A stretch of DNA of 6,141 nucleotides from an uncultured Bacilli bacterium (GCA_944329545.1 CALVIK010000030.1:1-6141), one strand, 5' to 3'; positions 1 to 5,944 are shown, counted from the stretch's first letter. Program-made: numbers and translations. Notes: generated by a model not told the origin, from the letters alone.

Positions 1-345
1 GCTAATGGTATAAAAGTAAATGTTAATGGTAGTGGCACAGGAACAGTTATTTCACAAAGTGTTTCGGCTGGAGCTAATGTTGAAGATGTTAGTAGTATTA
101 CTGTAACATTAGCTGGAGGCACTTCTAATAAAACTAATAATTCACAGGTAGAAAAAGAATCCGAGGAAGATACAGAAACAGATGATGGTAATTCTAATGG
201 TGGAAGTGGTAGTTCTAGTAGTGGCTCTGGCAGCGGAAGTGGTGACGCAACTGGTGGTCAACCAGGAGGTGGCACTGATGATGGCACTGGCGGTGGCAGT
301 GATCTTGATGACCCAGCGTTAGGTAATTCTGGAGTGACATCTTAA
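1..345 (+). CDS. C-terminal end of a PASTA-domain protein, probably a penicillin-binding protein (5' end outside window)
   Basis: The reading frame is open from base 1 and ends at TAA 343-345, with a second TAA directly after. The 114 visible residues begin with about 40 residues that match the end of a PASTA domain: a VNVNGSGTGTVISQSV strand, a 'SAGANV' turn and a closing ITVTLAGG strand. PASTA domains sit outside the cell at the C-terminus of class B penicillin-binding proteins (PBP2x/SpoVD type) and of PrkC-type Ser/Thr kinases, where they bind wall fragments or stabilise the enzyme. After it comes an acidic stretch (residues about 51-64, E/D/T rich) and then some 45 residues dominated by Gly and Ser, with scattered Asp. 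No sorting motif or membrane segment follows, so the tail is probably a flexible extracellular extension. The division genes nearby favour a PBP over a kinase, but the catalytic part is outside the window, so this is inference. Confidence 0.75.
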   Translation, partial: ANGIKVNVNGSGTGTVISQSVSAGANVEDVSSITVTLAGGTSNKTNNSQVEKESEEDTETDDGNSNGGSGSSSSGSGSGSGDATGGQPGGGTDDGTGGGSDLDDPALGNSGVTS

Positions 346-352
346 TAACAAT

Positions 353-380
353 AAAAATCAAGTTTTATGCTTGATTTTTT
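353..380 (+). terminator. Rho-independent terminator after the PASTA protein gene
   Basis: A perfect 10-bp stem, AAAAATCAAG (353-362) with CTTGATTTTT (370-379), closes a 7-base loop and runs straight into a T tract. It starts 7 bases after the stop codon, so it should separate the PASTA protein gene from the MgtC-family gene downstream. Confidence 0.85.
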
Positions 381-423
381 AATCGCATAAAACAAATAAA
401 TTGAAATTTAGAATAAAATAAAA

Positions 424-430
424 AAGGAGG
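424..430 (+). promoter_or_regulatory. Strong ribosome binding site of the MgtC-family gene
   Basis: AAGGAGG lies 5 bases before ATG 436 and fixes that start. I see no convincing promoter between the terminator at 380 and this site. TAGAAT (409-414) could be a -10 box, but no -35 hexamer lies at the right distance. Confidence 0.85.
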
Positions 431-435
431 CGATT

Positions 436-1140
436 ATGGAATATATAGATTTTTTAATTCGCATAGTAATAGCTTTGTTACTTTCTTTAGCTGTAGGTCT
501 TGAAAGGCAGTGGCGAAGACGAGCAATAGGTCTTCGGACGAATGTGTTAGTGTGTTTAGGCGCTTATCTCTTTGTAACTGTTTCTGTTATGCTTGGCAGT
601 GATGATTTAAAATTGGCTGCGCAAGTTGTATCCGGAATAGGTTTTTTAGGGGCCGGGGTTATTTTAAAAGATGGTCTTAATATTAGAGGGCTTAATACGG
701 CTGCTACTTTATGGTGTAGTGCGGCTTTAGGTGTTTTATGTGCTTATGGTTTAATTGTCGAAGCAGTTACGGGAACCGTTTTTATTCTAATTGCTAATAT
801 ATTACTTAGATATATTACAAGGCGTCTTATGAAAAGTAGTATGGCGCATTTAAAAGACTATGTAATTGAGTTAGTAACTTCTAAAGAAAAAGAGCTTATT
901 TTAAGAACAACATTAATTCAAAGTATTCATGAAGAAGCTATTTCTATTAGCGGAATTGAAACAAAAGAAATGGAAAAGGAAAGAGTAGCTATTTACCTTT
1001 ATGTTAGCATTGATAGCAAAAATGAACAGTTGCTGAAACACTTAATTACAAGGTTTACAATGGAACCAGAAGTTTTTTATGTTGGTTATAAGTTCGATAA
1101 CAATAAAAATCATCAATATTATGATGACGATGAAAGTTAA
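436..1140 (+). CDS. MgtC/SapB-family inner membrane protein
   Basis: This 234-residue protein has the MgtC family layout. A hydrophobic N-terminal half with about four or five membrane segments (roughly residues 4-22, 34-53, 62-79, 88-104 and 106-126) is followed by a soluble C-terminal domain (about 140-225) of the ACT-like kind found in longer members. The family signatures are visible: GLERQ with a basic run at 21-29, GLRTNVLVCLGA at 32-43, GIGFLGAGVILK at 67-78 and RGLNTAATLW at 84-93. MgtC proteins are linked to growth in low magnesium and, in Salmonella, to inhibition of the F1Fo ATPase. Other family members have no proven role, so a transport or magnesium function here would be a guess. 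The start is set by a strong AAGGAGG. Terminator-like hairpins on both sides suggest a single-gene unit. The gene is not a usual neighbour of sepF. Confidence 0.9.
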   Translation: MEYIDFLIRIVIALLLSLAVGLERQWRRRAIGLRTNVLVCLGAYLFVTVSVMLGSDDLKLAAQVVSGIGFLGAGVILKDGLNIRGLNTAATLWCSAALGVLCAYGLIVEAVTGTVFILIANILLRYITRRLMKSSMAHLKDYVIELVTSKEKELILRTTLIQSIHEEAISISGIETKEMEKERVAIYLYVSIDSKNEQLLKHLITRFTMEPEVFYVGYKFDNNKNHQYYDDDES

Positions 1141-1148
1141 AAAGTGTC

Positions 1149-1179
1149 AAGAAATGCAAAAAAAATATTTTTTTGTCTT
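1149..1179 (+). terminator. Possible A/T hairpin terminator after the MgtC-family gene
   Basis: CAAAAAAA (1157-1164) pairs with TTTTTTTG (1168-1175) around a 3-base loop, and AAGA (1149-1152) can pair with TCTT (1176-1179) across a small bulge. The stem is almost all A-T and no clean T tract follows, so termination would be weak, or mainly on the opposite strand. It may be no more than an A/T-rich spacer. Confidence 0.35.
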
Positions 1180-1205
1180 AAAAAGTAAAAGATTAGGAAA
1201 AGTCC

Positions 1206-1234
1206 TTTAACTTTTGAAAAATATATGATAAAAT
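1206..1234 (+). promoter_or_regulatory. Sigma-A type promoter of sepF
   Basis: TTTAAC (1206-1211) and TAAAAT (1229-1234) are 17 bases apart, and the -10 box is preceded by TGA (1226-1228), giving an extended -10. Transcription would begin near 1241, about 30 bases before the sepF start. Confidence 0.6.
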
Positions 1235-1257
1235 GTTAAATAGCAAAGTAGCAAAAT

Positions 1258-1264
1258 AAGGAGG
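1258..1264 (+). promoter_or_regulatory. Ribosome binding site of sepF
   Basis: AAGGAGG ends 6 bases before ATG 1271 and confirms that start. Confidence 0.85.
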
Positions 1265-1270
1265 ATAATT

Positions 1271-1669
1271 ATGGGTTTTATAAAAAAGTTTATTGGTGAA
1301 GATGAAGATGTTTTTTCAGCACCAGACCAATATTATGATTTAAAAACAGAGGAAGCTTTAACCGAAGAAGGTGGCGCAAAAATGATTTTGCTAGAACCTC
1401 GAGCTTATTCAGAGTCACAGCAAATTGCCGATCATTTAAAAAAGCGTAATACGGTTGTTGTTAACTTAAAAAGAGTTACTCCTGAGCAAGCCAAAAGAAT
1501 AGTGGATTTTTTGAGTGGAACGATATATGCAATAGGTGGAGGTCTTCAAAAAATTGGTGGTGGTATCTTTTTATGCACACCAAATAATGTTAATGTCCAA
1601 GGTAAAATAACTGGGGACACCGAAGGTAAAGGCATCCATGATAACGACGATATAAATATTGAGTGGTAA
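1271..1669 (+). CDS. sepF: Cell division protein SepF
   Basis: SepF links the FtsZ ring to the inside of the cytoplasmic membrane and aligns FtsZ filaments during septum formation. The 132-residue protein has the three expected parts. The first is a short N-terminal amphipathic helix (about 1-10, MGFIKKFIGE) that inserts in the membrane. The second is a variable acidic linker (about 11-35). The third is the folded core (about 37-112) with the family motif GGGLQKIGGGIFLCTPNNV at 89-107, whose glycines form the dimer interface. The last 20 residues are an acidic tail. The length is slightly below the roughly 150 residues of Bacillus SepF. It has its own extended -10 promoter and an AAGGAGG site. 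divIVA begins 49 bases downstream; the ylmG and ylmH genes that separate sepF from divIVA in Bacillus are absent here. Confidence 0.95.
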   Translation: MGFIKKFIGEDEDVFSAPDQYYDLKTEEALTEEGGAKMILLEPRAYSESQQIADHLKKRNTVVVNLKRVTPEQAKRIVDFLSGTIYAIGGGLQKIGGGIFLCTPNNVNVQGKITGDTEGKGIHDNDDINIEW

Positions 1670-1683
1670 AATTTAGAAATTTG

Positions 1684-1692
1684 TGCTATAAT
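1684..1692 (+). promoter_or_regulatory. Extended -10 promoter of divIVA
   Basis: TGCTATAAT (1684-1692) is a perfect extended -10 element. At 17 bases upstream (1664-1669) there is no -35 hexamer, which is common for extended -10 promoters. The predicted start near 1699-1700 leaves a leader of only about 20 bases before ATG 1719. Confidence 0.7.
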
Positions 1693-1704
1693 ATAAGGCA
1701 CTGG

Positions 1705-1711
1705 GTGAGGT
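1705..1711 (+). promoter_or_regulatory. Weak-to-moderate ribosome binding site of divIVA
   Basis: GTGAGGT lies 7 bases before ATG 1719. It is weaker than the AAGGAGG sites of the neighbouring genes but well placed, and it supports ATG 1719 as the start despite the short N-terminus of the protein. Confidence 0.6.
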
Positions 1712-1718
1712 AGATATT

Positions 1719-2198
1719 ATGGAAAAATTTAATCGAGTACTTCGCGGTTATGACCCAGATGAGGTTAATTCTTTCTTAGATCAAGTAATTTCTAAAGTAG
1801 AAGGTATAGTTAAAGATTTAGACAGAAAAAAAGCGGAAGTTAAAAGTATGCGGGAAGAAATTGCCGCTTTACGCAGAGAAATTGCTAAAGTTGATAAATT
1901 GAAAGAACAACTCGCACAGTATGAAAGAATGGAAAGTACTTTAAATAAAGCAATTATCATGGCGCAAAAAACATCAGACCAGCTTAAAGTTGCCGCTCAT
2001 CGTGAAAGTGAAATTATGCTTGATGAAGCTAAGCAAAATGCTAGTCGGATTGTTAATGAAGCGTTAATGCGGGCTGAAAAAATTGAAAATGATGCTAATC
2101 TTTTAAAACGCAATGTCAATGTTTTTAAAAGAAGACTTAGAAGCATTATTGAAGCGCAACTTGAAACAATTGATGAAATTGATAAAATTGAACTTTAA
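1719..2198 (+). CDS. divIVA: DivIVA-family septum/pole-localised coiled-coil protein
   Basis: DivIVA proteins bind curved membrane at septa and poles and recruit division or wall-growth partners. In this 159-residue protein the N-terminal signature LRGYDPDEVNSFLDQV is at 8-23, followed by a coiled coil (about 24-65). The second family block begins at ESTLNKAIIMAQKTSDQL (72-89), followed by a long helical stretch with regular Ala and charged residues and the closing IIEAQLETIDEI. Length is close to the 164 residues of the Bacillus protein. The oddity is the N-terminus: the usual leading residues of the LTPxDI type are missing, and the first Met sits only 8 residues before RGYD. Leu8 occupies the place of the membrane-inserting Phe17 of the Bacillus protein. 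The gene follows sepF and precedes ileS as in Bacillus, and its last codons seem to hold the promoter of the ileS leader. Confidence 0.9.
   Translation: MEKFNRVLRGYDPDEVNSFLDQVISKVEGIVKDLDRKKAEVKSMREEIAALRREIAKVDKLKEQLAQYERMESTLNKAIIMAQKTSDQLKVAAHRESEIMLDEAKQNASRIVNEALMRAEKIENDANLLKRNVNVFKRRLRSIIEAQLETIDEIDKIEL
2161..2188 (+). promoter_or_regulatory. Probable promoter of the T-box/ileS transcript, inside the end of divIVA
   Basis: TTGAAA (2161-2166) and TAAAAT (2183-2188) are separated by 16 bases. Transcription would begin near 2195-2198, at the divIVA stop codon, immediately before the first base pairs of T-box Stem I. The fit between this predicted start and the 5' edge of the RNA structure is the main support. 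Read-through from the divIVA promoter is also possible, since no terminator lies between the two. Confidence 0.6.
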
Positions 2199-2411
2199 AG
2201 CAGATGATAGAGACGGTATATTAAATACTTTTTTTAAGAGAGTTAGTGTTTGGTGAGAACTAATAAAAGTTTAATATATAAATCACTCTTGATGCGTTTT
2301 TTTGAAAGCAGTAGGGAAAAACGGTAACGCGTTATAGTTTTAAGAATAAGTTAAACTTATAAAGTAAGGTGGTACCGCGTAAATTACGCCCTTATATTTA
2401 TAAGTTTTTTT
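2199..2411 (+). ncRNA. Isoleucine-specific T-box riboswitch leader of ileS
   Basis: The RNA binds tRNA-Ile and lets transcription continue into ileS when the tRNA is uncharged. Stem I: GCA/TGC at the base (2200-2202 with 2293-2295), a GATGAT/TGA kink-turn, AGAG/CTCT (2209-2212 with 2286-2289), TATATTAA/TTAATATA (2217-2224 with 2271-2278), ACTTTT/AAAAGT (2227-2232 with 2265-2270), then AGAGAG and an apical loop with GGTGAGA that contacts the tRNA elbow. The specifier loop presents ATC (2282-2284) followed by a purine, so it reads tRNA-Ile(GAU). Stem II pairs GTTTTT (2296-2301) with AAAAAC (2317-2322) and carries GAAAGCAGTA. The T-box core AAGGTGGTACCGCG is at 2366-2379. TGGT (2370-2373) would pair with the tRNA acceptor end, and its T fits discriminator A. 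The antiterminator is TAAGG/CCTTA plus GCGTA/TACGC. A seven-T tract (2405-2411) ends the terminator. Confidence 0.95.
2391..2411 (+). terminator. Regulated terminator of the T-box leader
   Basis: CTTAT (2391-2395) can pair with ATAAG (2400-2404) just before seven Ts (2405-2411). It uses bases 2391-2394, which the antiterminator needs, as expected for a T-box switch. The hairpin is short and A/T-rich. A longer 11-bp partner for 2397-2407 exists at 2353-2363, so the real terminator may be the larger fold. Confidence 0.6.
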
Positions 2412-2416
2412 AGTTA

Positions 2417-2424
2417 AAAGGAGG
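2417..2424 (+). promoter_or_regulatory. Ribosome binding site of ileS
   Basis: AAAGGAGG ends 8 bases before ATG 2433 and lies beyond the T tract, so it is present only in read-through transcripts. Confidence 0.85.
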
Positions 2425-2432
2425 AATTTTTC

Positions 2433-5159
2433 ATGGAATACAAAGATACTTTATTAATGCCAAAAACCGAATTTAAAATGCGAGGTAATTTACCGGAAAA
2501 TGAAAAAATCATGATTGAAAAATGGAATGAAATGGATTTATATCAAAAAATAAAAGAAAAAAACAAAGGTAATAAACCTTTCGTTTTACATGATGGCCCG
2601 CCATATGCCAATGGTAATATTCATTTAGGTCATGCTATGCAAAAAATTTTAAAAGATTTTATCAATCGTTATAAAATGATGGAAGGCTTTGATGTAACAT
2701 TTATTCCGGGTTGGGATACTCATGGTCTGCCGATTGAAACTAAAGTTACAAATAGTGGTATTAATCGTAAAGAAATGAGTAATAGTGAATTTAGAACACT
2801 TTGTGAAAAATATGCTTTAGAACAAGTAGCACTTCAAAAGAAAGATTTTCAAAGACTTAGTGTTATTGCTGATTGGGATAACTCTTACATAACTTTAAAG
2901 AAAGAATACGAAGCTAGACAAATTGAAGTATTTGCAAAAATGGCGAAACAAGGTTTAATTTTTAAAGGGTTAAAACCGGTTTACTGGTCACCTAGTAGTG
3001 AAACTGCTTTAGCTGAAGCCGAAATTGAGTATAAAGATCGTAAAGATCCATCTATTTATGTTGCTTTGGAAATTGCTGATGGTAATGAATTTGCCGAAAA
3101 AGGTGATAATTTAGTTATTTGGACAACAACTCCTTGGACTTTACCAGGTAATAGTGCAGTTGCTATTGGGGAAGAATTTGTTTATGCCAAAATAGAAGCT
3201 AATGGTAAAAAATATATTGTGGCTAGTGAACTTTTAGAAGATTTAATGCAAGAATTTGCTTTTGCTGATTATAAAATTATCTCAACATTTACGGGGGACT
3301 GTTTAGTTGGTATTAGTTATAAGCATCCATTTATGGACCGCATTAGTCCAGTTGTTACTGGCCATCATGTTACTTTAGATGCTGGAACTGGTCTTGTCCA
3401 TATCGCCCCCGCTTATGGTGAAGATGACTTTGTTATTGGTAATAAATATAATTTACCAATGATTAATGGGGTTAACGATGATGGAACTTTAAATGAAAAG
3501 TCCGGAAGATTTGCAGGATTATTTTTTGAAGACGCTAACAAAGAAATTACCAAATGGCTTGATGAAAATGGTTATTTATTAAAATTAAAATTTATTAAAC
3601 ATTCATATCCTCATGATTGGCGAACGAAAAAACCAATTATTTTTAGAGCAACTAACCAGTGGTTCTGTAGTGTTGATAAAATAAAAGATAAAATTTTAAA
3701 TGAACTTGATAAAAATGTAGAATTTCATACTGAATGGGGTAAAAAAAGACTTTATAATATGATAGATGGTCGTGGTGACTGGTGTATTTCAAGGCAAAGA
3801 GCTTGGGGTGTACCTATTCCAATTTTCTATAATGAAGATGGAACGGAAATTATTGATTATGATGTCATGATGCATGTTGCCAAATTGTTTAGAGAACATG
3901 GTTCTAATATTTGGTTTGAAAAAGATGCTAAAGAACTTTTACCAAGTGGGTATAAAAATGAACATTCACCAAATGGACAGTTTACTAAAGAAGAAGATAT
4001 TATGGATGTTTGGTTTGATTCTGGTAGTTCATTTAATGGTGTTTTAGTAGAAAGAGGCTTGTCATATCCGGCTGATATTTATTTAGAAGGTTCAGATCAA
4101 TATCGTGGGTGGTTTAATTCATCACTTATTTGTAGTGTTGCATCTTATGGTAAAGCTCCTTATAAGAAGTTACTTTCAACAGGTTTTGTTTTAGATGCTG
4201 AAGGCCGAAAAATGAGTAAATCTTTAGGCAATGTTGTTGCGCCAATGGATGTTGTTAAACAAAATGGAGCCGATGTTTTAAGGCTATGGGTAGCTAGTGT
4301 TGATTTTACTGAAGATGTTCGTTTTGGTGAAGAATTATTTAAAGGCGTTAAAGAAAGTTACCGTAAAATAAGAAATACTTATCGCTTTATGCTTGGTAAT
4401 TTGTTTGATTTCGATATTAAAAATAAAGTTAGTTATGATAAAATGCCAAGTAGTGATAAATATATGATGATTTGCTTAAACGATTTAGTTCGTGATGTAA
4501 AAAAAGCTTACGATGATTATAATTATGATGAAATTTATAAATTAATTAATAATTATATTGCTAGTTTATCTAATTTCTATTTAGATTTTACTAAAGATAT
4601 TTTGTATATTGAAAAAGCTGATAGTTTAGAAAGAAGAAGCGTGCAGACGGTTTTATATGAAACCTTATATGCTTTAGTTCGTTTAATGGCTCCAATTCTT
4701 CCTTATACTAGTGAAGAAGTATATAAACTGATGAATGGTGTTAAAGAAGATAGTGTTCATTTAGAAAGAATGCCAGAAGTTGTTACTTATAAAGATGAAG
4801 TAGCTGTTAAAGAAACTTGGAATATTTTCTTTAGTATTAAAAACGATGTTTATAAAGCTTTAGAAGAAGCTAGAGAAGAAAAGATAATTGGAAAATCGTT
4901 AGAAGCTAAAGTAAGACTTAATTTGCTTGATGAAGATAAATTAGTTTTAAAACCGATTTTAAGTAATTTAAAACAATTGTTAATTGTATCTGATGTTGTT
5001 TTAACTACTGATGAACTTAAAAATTATGATTATTGTAAAGTAGAAGTAACTAAATTTAAAGGTGAAAGATGTGAAAGATGTTGGAACTATTTTGATGAAA
5101 TGGATTTAACTGATCATATTTGTCCTAGATGTCATGAAGTCGTTAAAAGTATGGAGTAA
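2433..5159 (+). CDS. ileS: Isoleucyl-tRNA synthetase
   Basis: This is a cytoplasmic class I enzyme that joins isoleucine to tRNA-Ile using ATP and hydrolyses mischarged valine in a separate editing domain. The 908 residues cover the full family layout. The Rossmann fold carries DGPPYANGNIHLGH (54-67), with the HIGH-type motif HLGH at 64-67. The CP1 editing domain shows TTTPWTLPGN from 231 and GTGLVHIAP from 318, with the candidate editing Asp at 332. Further class Ia blocks are DWCISRQRAWGVPIP and WFDSGSS, and KMSKS is at 593-597. A helical anticodon-binding domain follows. The C-terminus ends in a zinc site with two Cys pairs, C880/C883 and C897/C900. All key residues are present, the length is normal for bacterial type enzymes with a C-terminal zinc site, and there is no sign of a frameshift. 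Expression is controlled by the Ile T-box directly upstream. The lspA gene that often follows is not here. Confidence 0.98.
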   Translation: MEYKDTLLMPKTEFKMRGNLPENEKIMIEKWNEMDLYQKIKEKNKGNKPFVLHDGPPYANGNIHLGHAMQKILKDFINRYKMMEGFDVTFIPGWDTHGLPIETKVTNSGINRKEMSNSEFRTLCEKYALEQVALQKKDFQRLSVIADWDNSYITLKKEYEARQIEVFAKMAKQGLIFKGLKPVYWSPSSETALAEAEIEYKDRKDPSIYVALEIADGNEFAEKGDNLVIWTTTPWTLPGNSAVAIGEEFVYAKIEANGKKYIVASELLEDLMQEFAFADYKIISTFTGDCLVGISYKHPFMDRISPVVTGHHVTLDAGTGLVHIAPAYGEDDFVIGNKYNLPMINGVNDDGTLNEKSGRFAGLFFEDANKEITKWLDENGYLLKLKFIKHSYPHDWRTKKPIIFRATNQWFCSVDKIKDKILNELDKNVEFHTEWGKKRLYNMIDGRGDWCISRQRAWGVPIPIFYNEDGTEIIDYDVMMHVAKLFREHGSNIWFEKDAKELLPSGYKNEHSPNGQFTKEEDIMDVWFDSGSSFNGVLVERGLSYPADIYLEGSDQYRGWFNSSLICSVASYGKAPYKKLLSTGFVLDAEGRKMSKSLGNVVAPMDVVKQNGADVLRLWVASVDFTEDVRFGEELFKGVKESYRKIRNTYRFMLGNLFDFDIKNKVSYDKMPSSDKYMMICLNDLVRDVKKAYDDYNYDEIYKLINNYIASLSNFYLDFTKDILYIEKADSLERRSVQTVLYETLYALVRLMAPILPYTSEEVYKLMNGVKEDSVHLERMPEVVTYKDEVAVKETWNIFFSIKNDVYKALEEAREEKIIGKSLEAKVRLNLLDEDKLVLKPILSNLKQLLIVSDVVLTTDELKNYDYCKVEVTKFKGERCERCWNYFDEMDLTDHICPRCHEVVKSME

Positions 5160-5174
5160 TTTAAGGGATAAGAT

Positions 5175-5210
5175 AAATGTAGATATGAAAAATATTTACA
5201 TTTTTCTTTT
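5175..5210 (+). terminator. Rho-independent terminator of ileS
   Basis: A 12-bp stem, 5175-5186 with 5192-5203 (AAATGTAGATAT against ATATTTACATTT, including one G-T pair), closes a GAAAA loop and is followed by TTCTTTT. It begins 16 bases after the ileS stop codon. Confidence 0.8.
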
Positions 5211-5237
5211 GCTACTTAATGTTATACATGGTACAAT
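5209..5237 (+). promoter_or_regulatory. Promoter of the Fic-family gene
   Basis: TTGCTA (5209-5214) and TACAAT (5232-5237) are exactly 17 bases apart, with TGG (5229-5231) giving an extended -10. The -35 box overlaps the end of the ileS terminator. Transcription would start near 5244, about 30 bases before ATG 5274. Confidence 0.65.
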
Positions 5238-5263
5238 AAATATATAATTAGTTAGAAAAAAGT

Positions 5264-5269
5264 GGTGAT
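5264..5269 (+). promoter_or_regulatory. Weak ribosome binding site of the Fic-family gene
   Basis: GGTGAT is placed 4 bases before ATG 5274 and is the only Shine-Dalgarno-like stretch. It is clearly weaker than the AAGGAGG sites of the housekeeping genes, which suggests modest translation. Confidence 0.5.
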
Positions 5270-5273
5270 ATAA

Positions 5274-5927
5274 ATGAAAAATAAATATAACATGACAAAA
5301 GAAAATAACATTTTTTTTGCGAAGAGAAAACTAGTTGATAGTATTTATAGAAGTGCTAATCTAGAAGGGATTGTCATTACTTTTGCTGACATATATTCAT
5401 TCATGAATAATGTAAATACTGGTAATATTTCTGTGGATGATATGCTTAAGTTAAAAGGATTAAAAAATGCTTGGGAGTATGTGATTAATCATATTGATGA
5501 TGAATTAACAATAGATTTTATAAAAAAGATACATTTTGAGATTTGCAAAGGTCAGAACATAACACCATTAGGTGAATTTAGAGATAAAGATGTGGGAACA
5601 ACTGGAACATCTTGGAGACCAAAATTACCAGCCGAATGTGATTATGAAAGTGGGTTAAAAGAAATATTATCTATAAAAGGTGAACTTGATAGATGTATAA
5701 GCCTTTTTTGTTGGATTCAAAGGAGTCAAATGTTTTTAGATGGTAATAAAAGAGTAGCTAACTTAGTTGCTAATAAAGAAATGATTAAAAATGGTCAAGG
5801 AATAATTTCTGTTTCTCCAGAAAAAATAGGTGAATATTTTACAAGGCTTATAAAATATTATGAAACAAATGACATGATTGATATAAAAAAGTGGATTTAT
5901 GATAATTGTATTGATGGCGTTGATTAA
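5274..5927 (+). CDS. Fic/DOC-family protein with a Gln in place of the catalytic His
   Basis: Fic proteins usually transfer AMP or another phosphate-containing group to a target protein; Doc relatives phosphorylate EF-Tu. The 217-residue protein has the Fic fold order. An N-terminal helix carries SANLEG (27-32), fitting the inhibitory motif (S/T)xxxE(G/N). Then come LKNAWEYV (63-70), the flap block GEFRDKDVGTTGTSWRPKLP (100-119) and the active-site loop QMFLDGNKR (152-160). The canonical loop is HxFx(D/E)GNGRxxR. Here Gln152 replaces the catalytic His, Lys159 replaces the third Gly as in Doc, and Asn163 replaces the second Arg that the inhibitory Glu normally contacts. Asp156, Asn158 and Arg160 remain. 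It may be inactive as an AMP-transferase, use another chemistry, or belong to a Gln-type subfamily. No antitoxin gene is beside it. It is a one-gene unit between two terminators. The family call is firm; the activity is unknown. Confidence 0.88.
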   Translation: MKNKYNMTKENNIFFAKRKLVDSIYRSANLEGIVITFADIYSFMNNVNTGNISVDDMLKLKGLKNAWEYVINHIDDELTIDFIKKIHFEICKGQNITPLGEFRDKDVGTTGTSWRPKLPAECDYESGLKEILSIKGELDRCISLFCWIQRSQMFLDGNKRVANLVANKEMIKNGQGIISVSPEKIGEYFTRLIKYYETNDMIDIKKWIYDNCIDGVD

Positions 5928-5944
5928 AAAATGGCCATTTTTTT
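5926..5944 (+). terminator. Rho-independent terminator of the Fic-family gene
   Basis: AAAAAAT (5926-5932) pairs with ATTTTTT (5937-5943) around a GGCC loop. The stem begins inside the TAA stop codon (5925-5927) and the 3' arm doubles as the T tract. The sequence is symmetric, so it could also stop transcription from the other side. Confidence 0.7.

Noticed and set aside
178..330. Gly/Ser-rich stretch as a DNA tandem repeat
   Set aside because: Codons vary and no unit length repeats; it is a low-complexity protein tail rather than a repeat array.
401..419. TTGAAA (401-406) as a -35 box for the MgtC-family gene
   Set aside because: A 17-base spacer would place the -10 box on top of the ribosome binding site at 424-430.
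1214..1229. TTGAAA (1214-1219) with TATGAT (1224-1229) as the sepF promoter
   Set aside because: The two boxes are only 4 bases apart. TTTAAC with extended TGATAAAAT at 17 bases fits far better.
1701..1718. CTG 1701 as an upstream start for divIVA
   Set aside because: It would restore a DI-containing lead-in, but CTG is a very rare start, it would lie almost at the predicted RNA 5' end with no ribosome binding site, and ATG 1719 is well placed behind GTGAGGT.
2169..2192. Short ATTGATRAA-like repeats at the end of divIVA
   Set aside because: They encode alternating Ile, Asp, Glu and Lys of the helical C-terminus and overlap the promoter; there is no sign of a functional tandem repeat.
2326..2335. 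Palindrome TAACGCGTTA in the T-box leader
   Set aside because: It lies in the Stem II/IIA region of the riboswitch, and the RNA structure explains it better than a protein operator.
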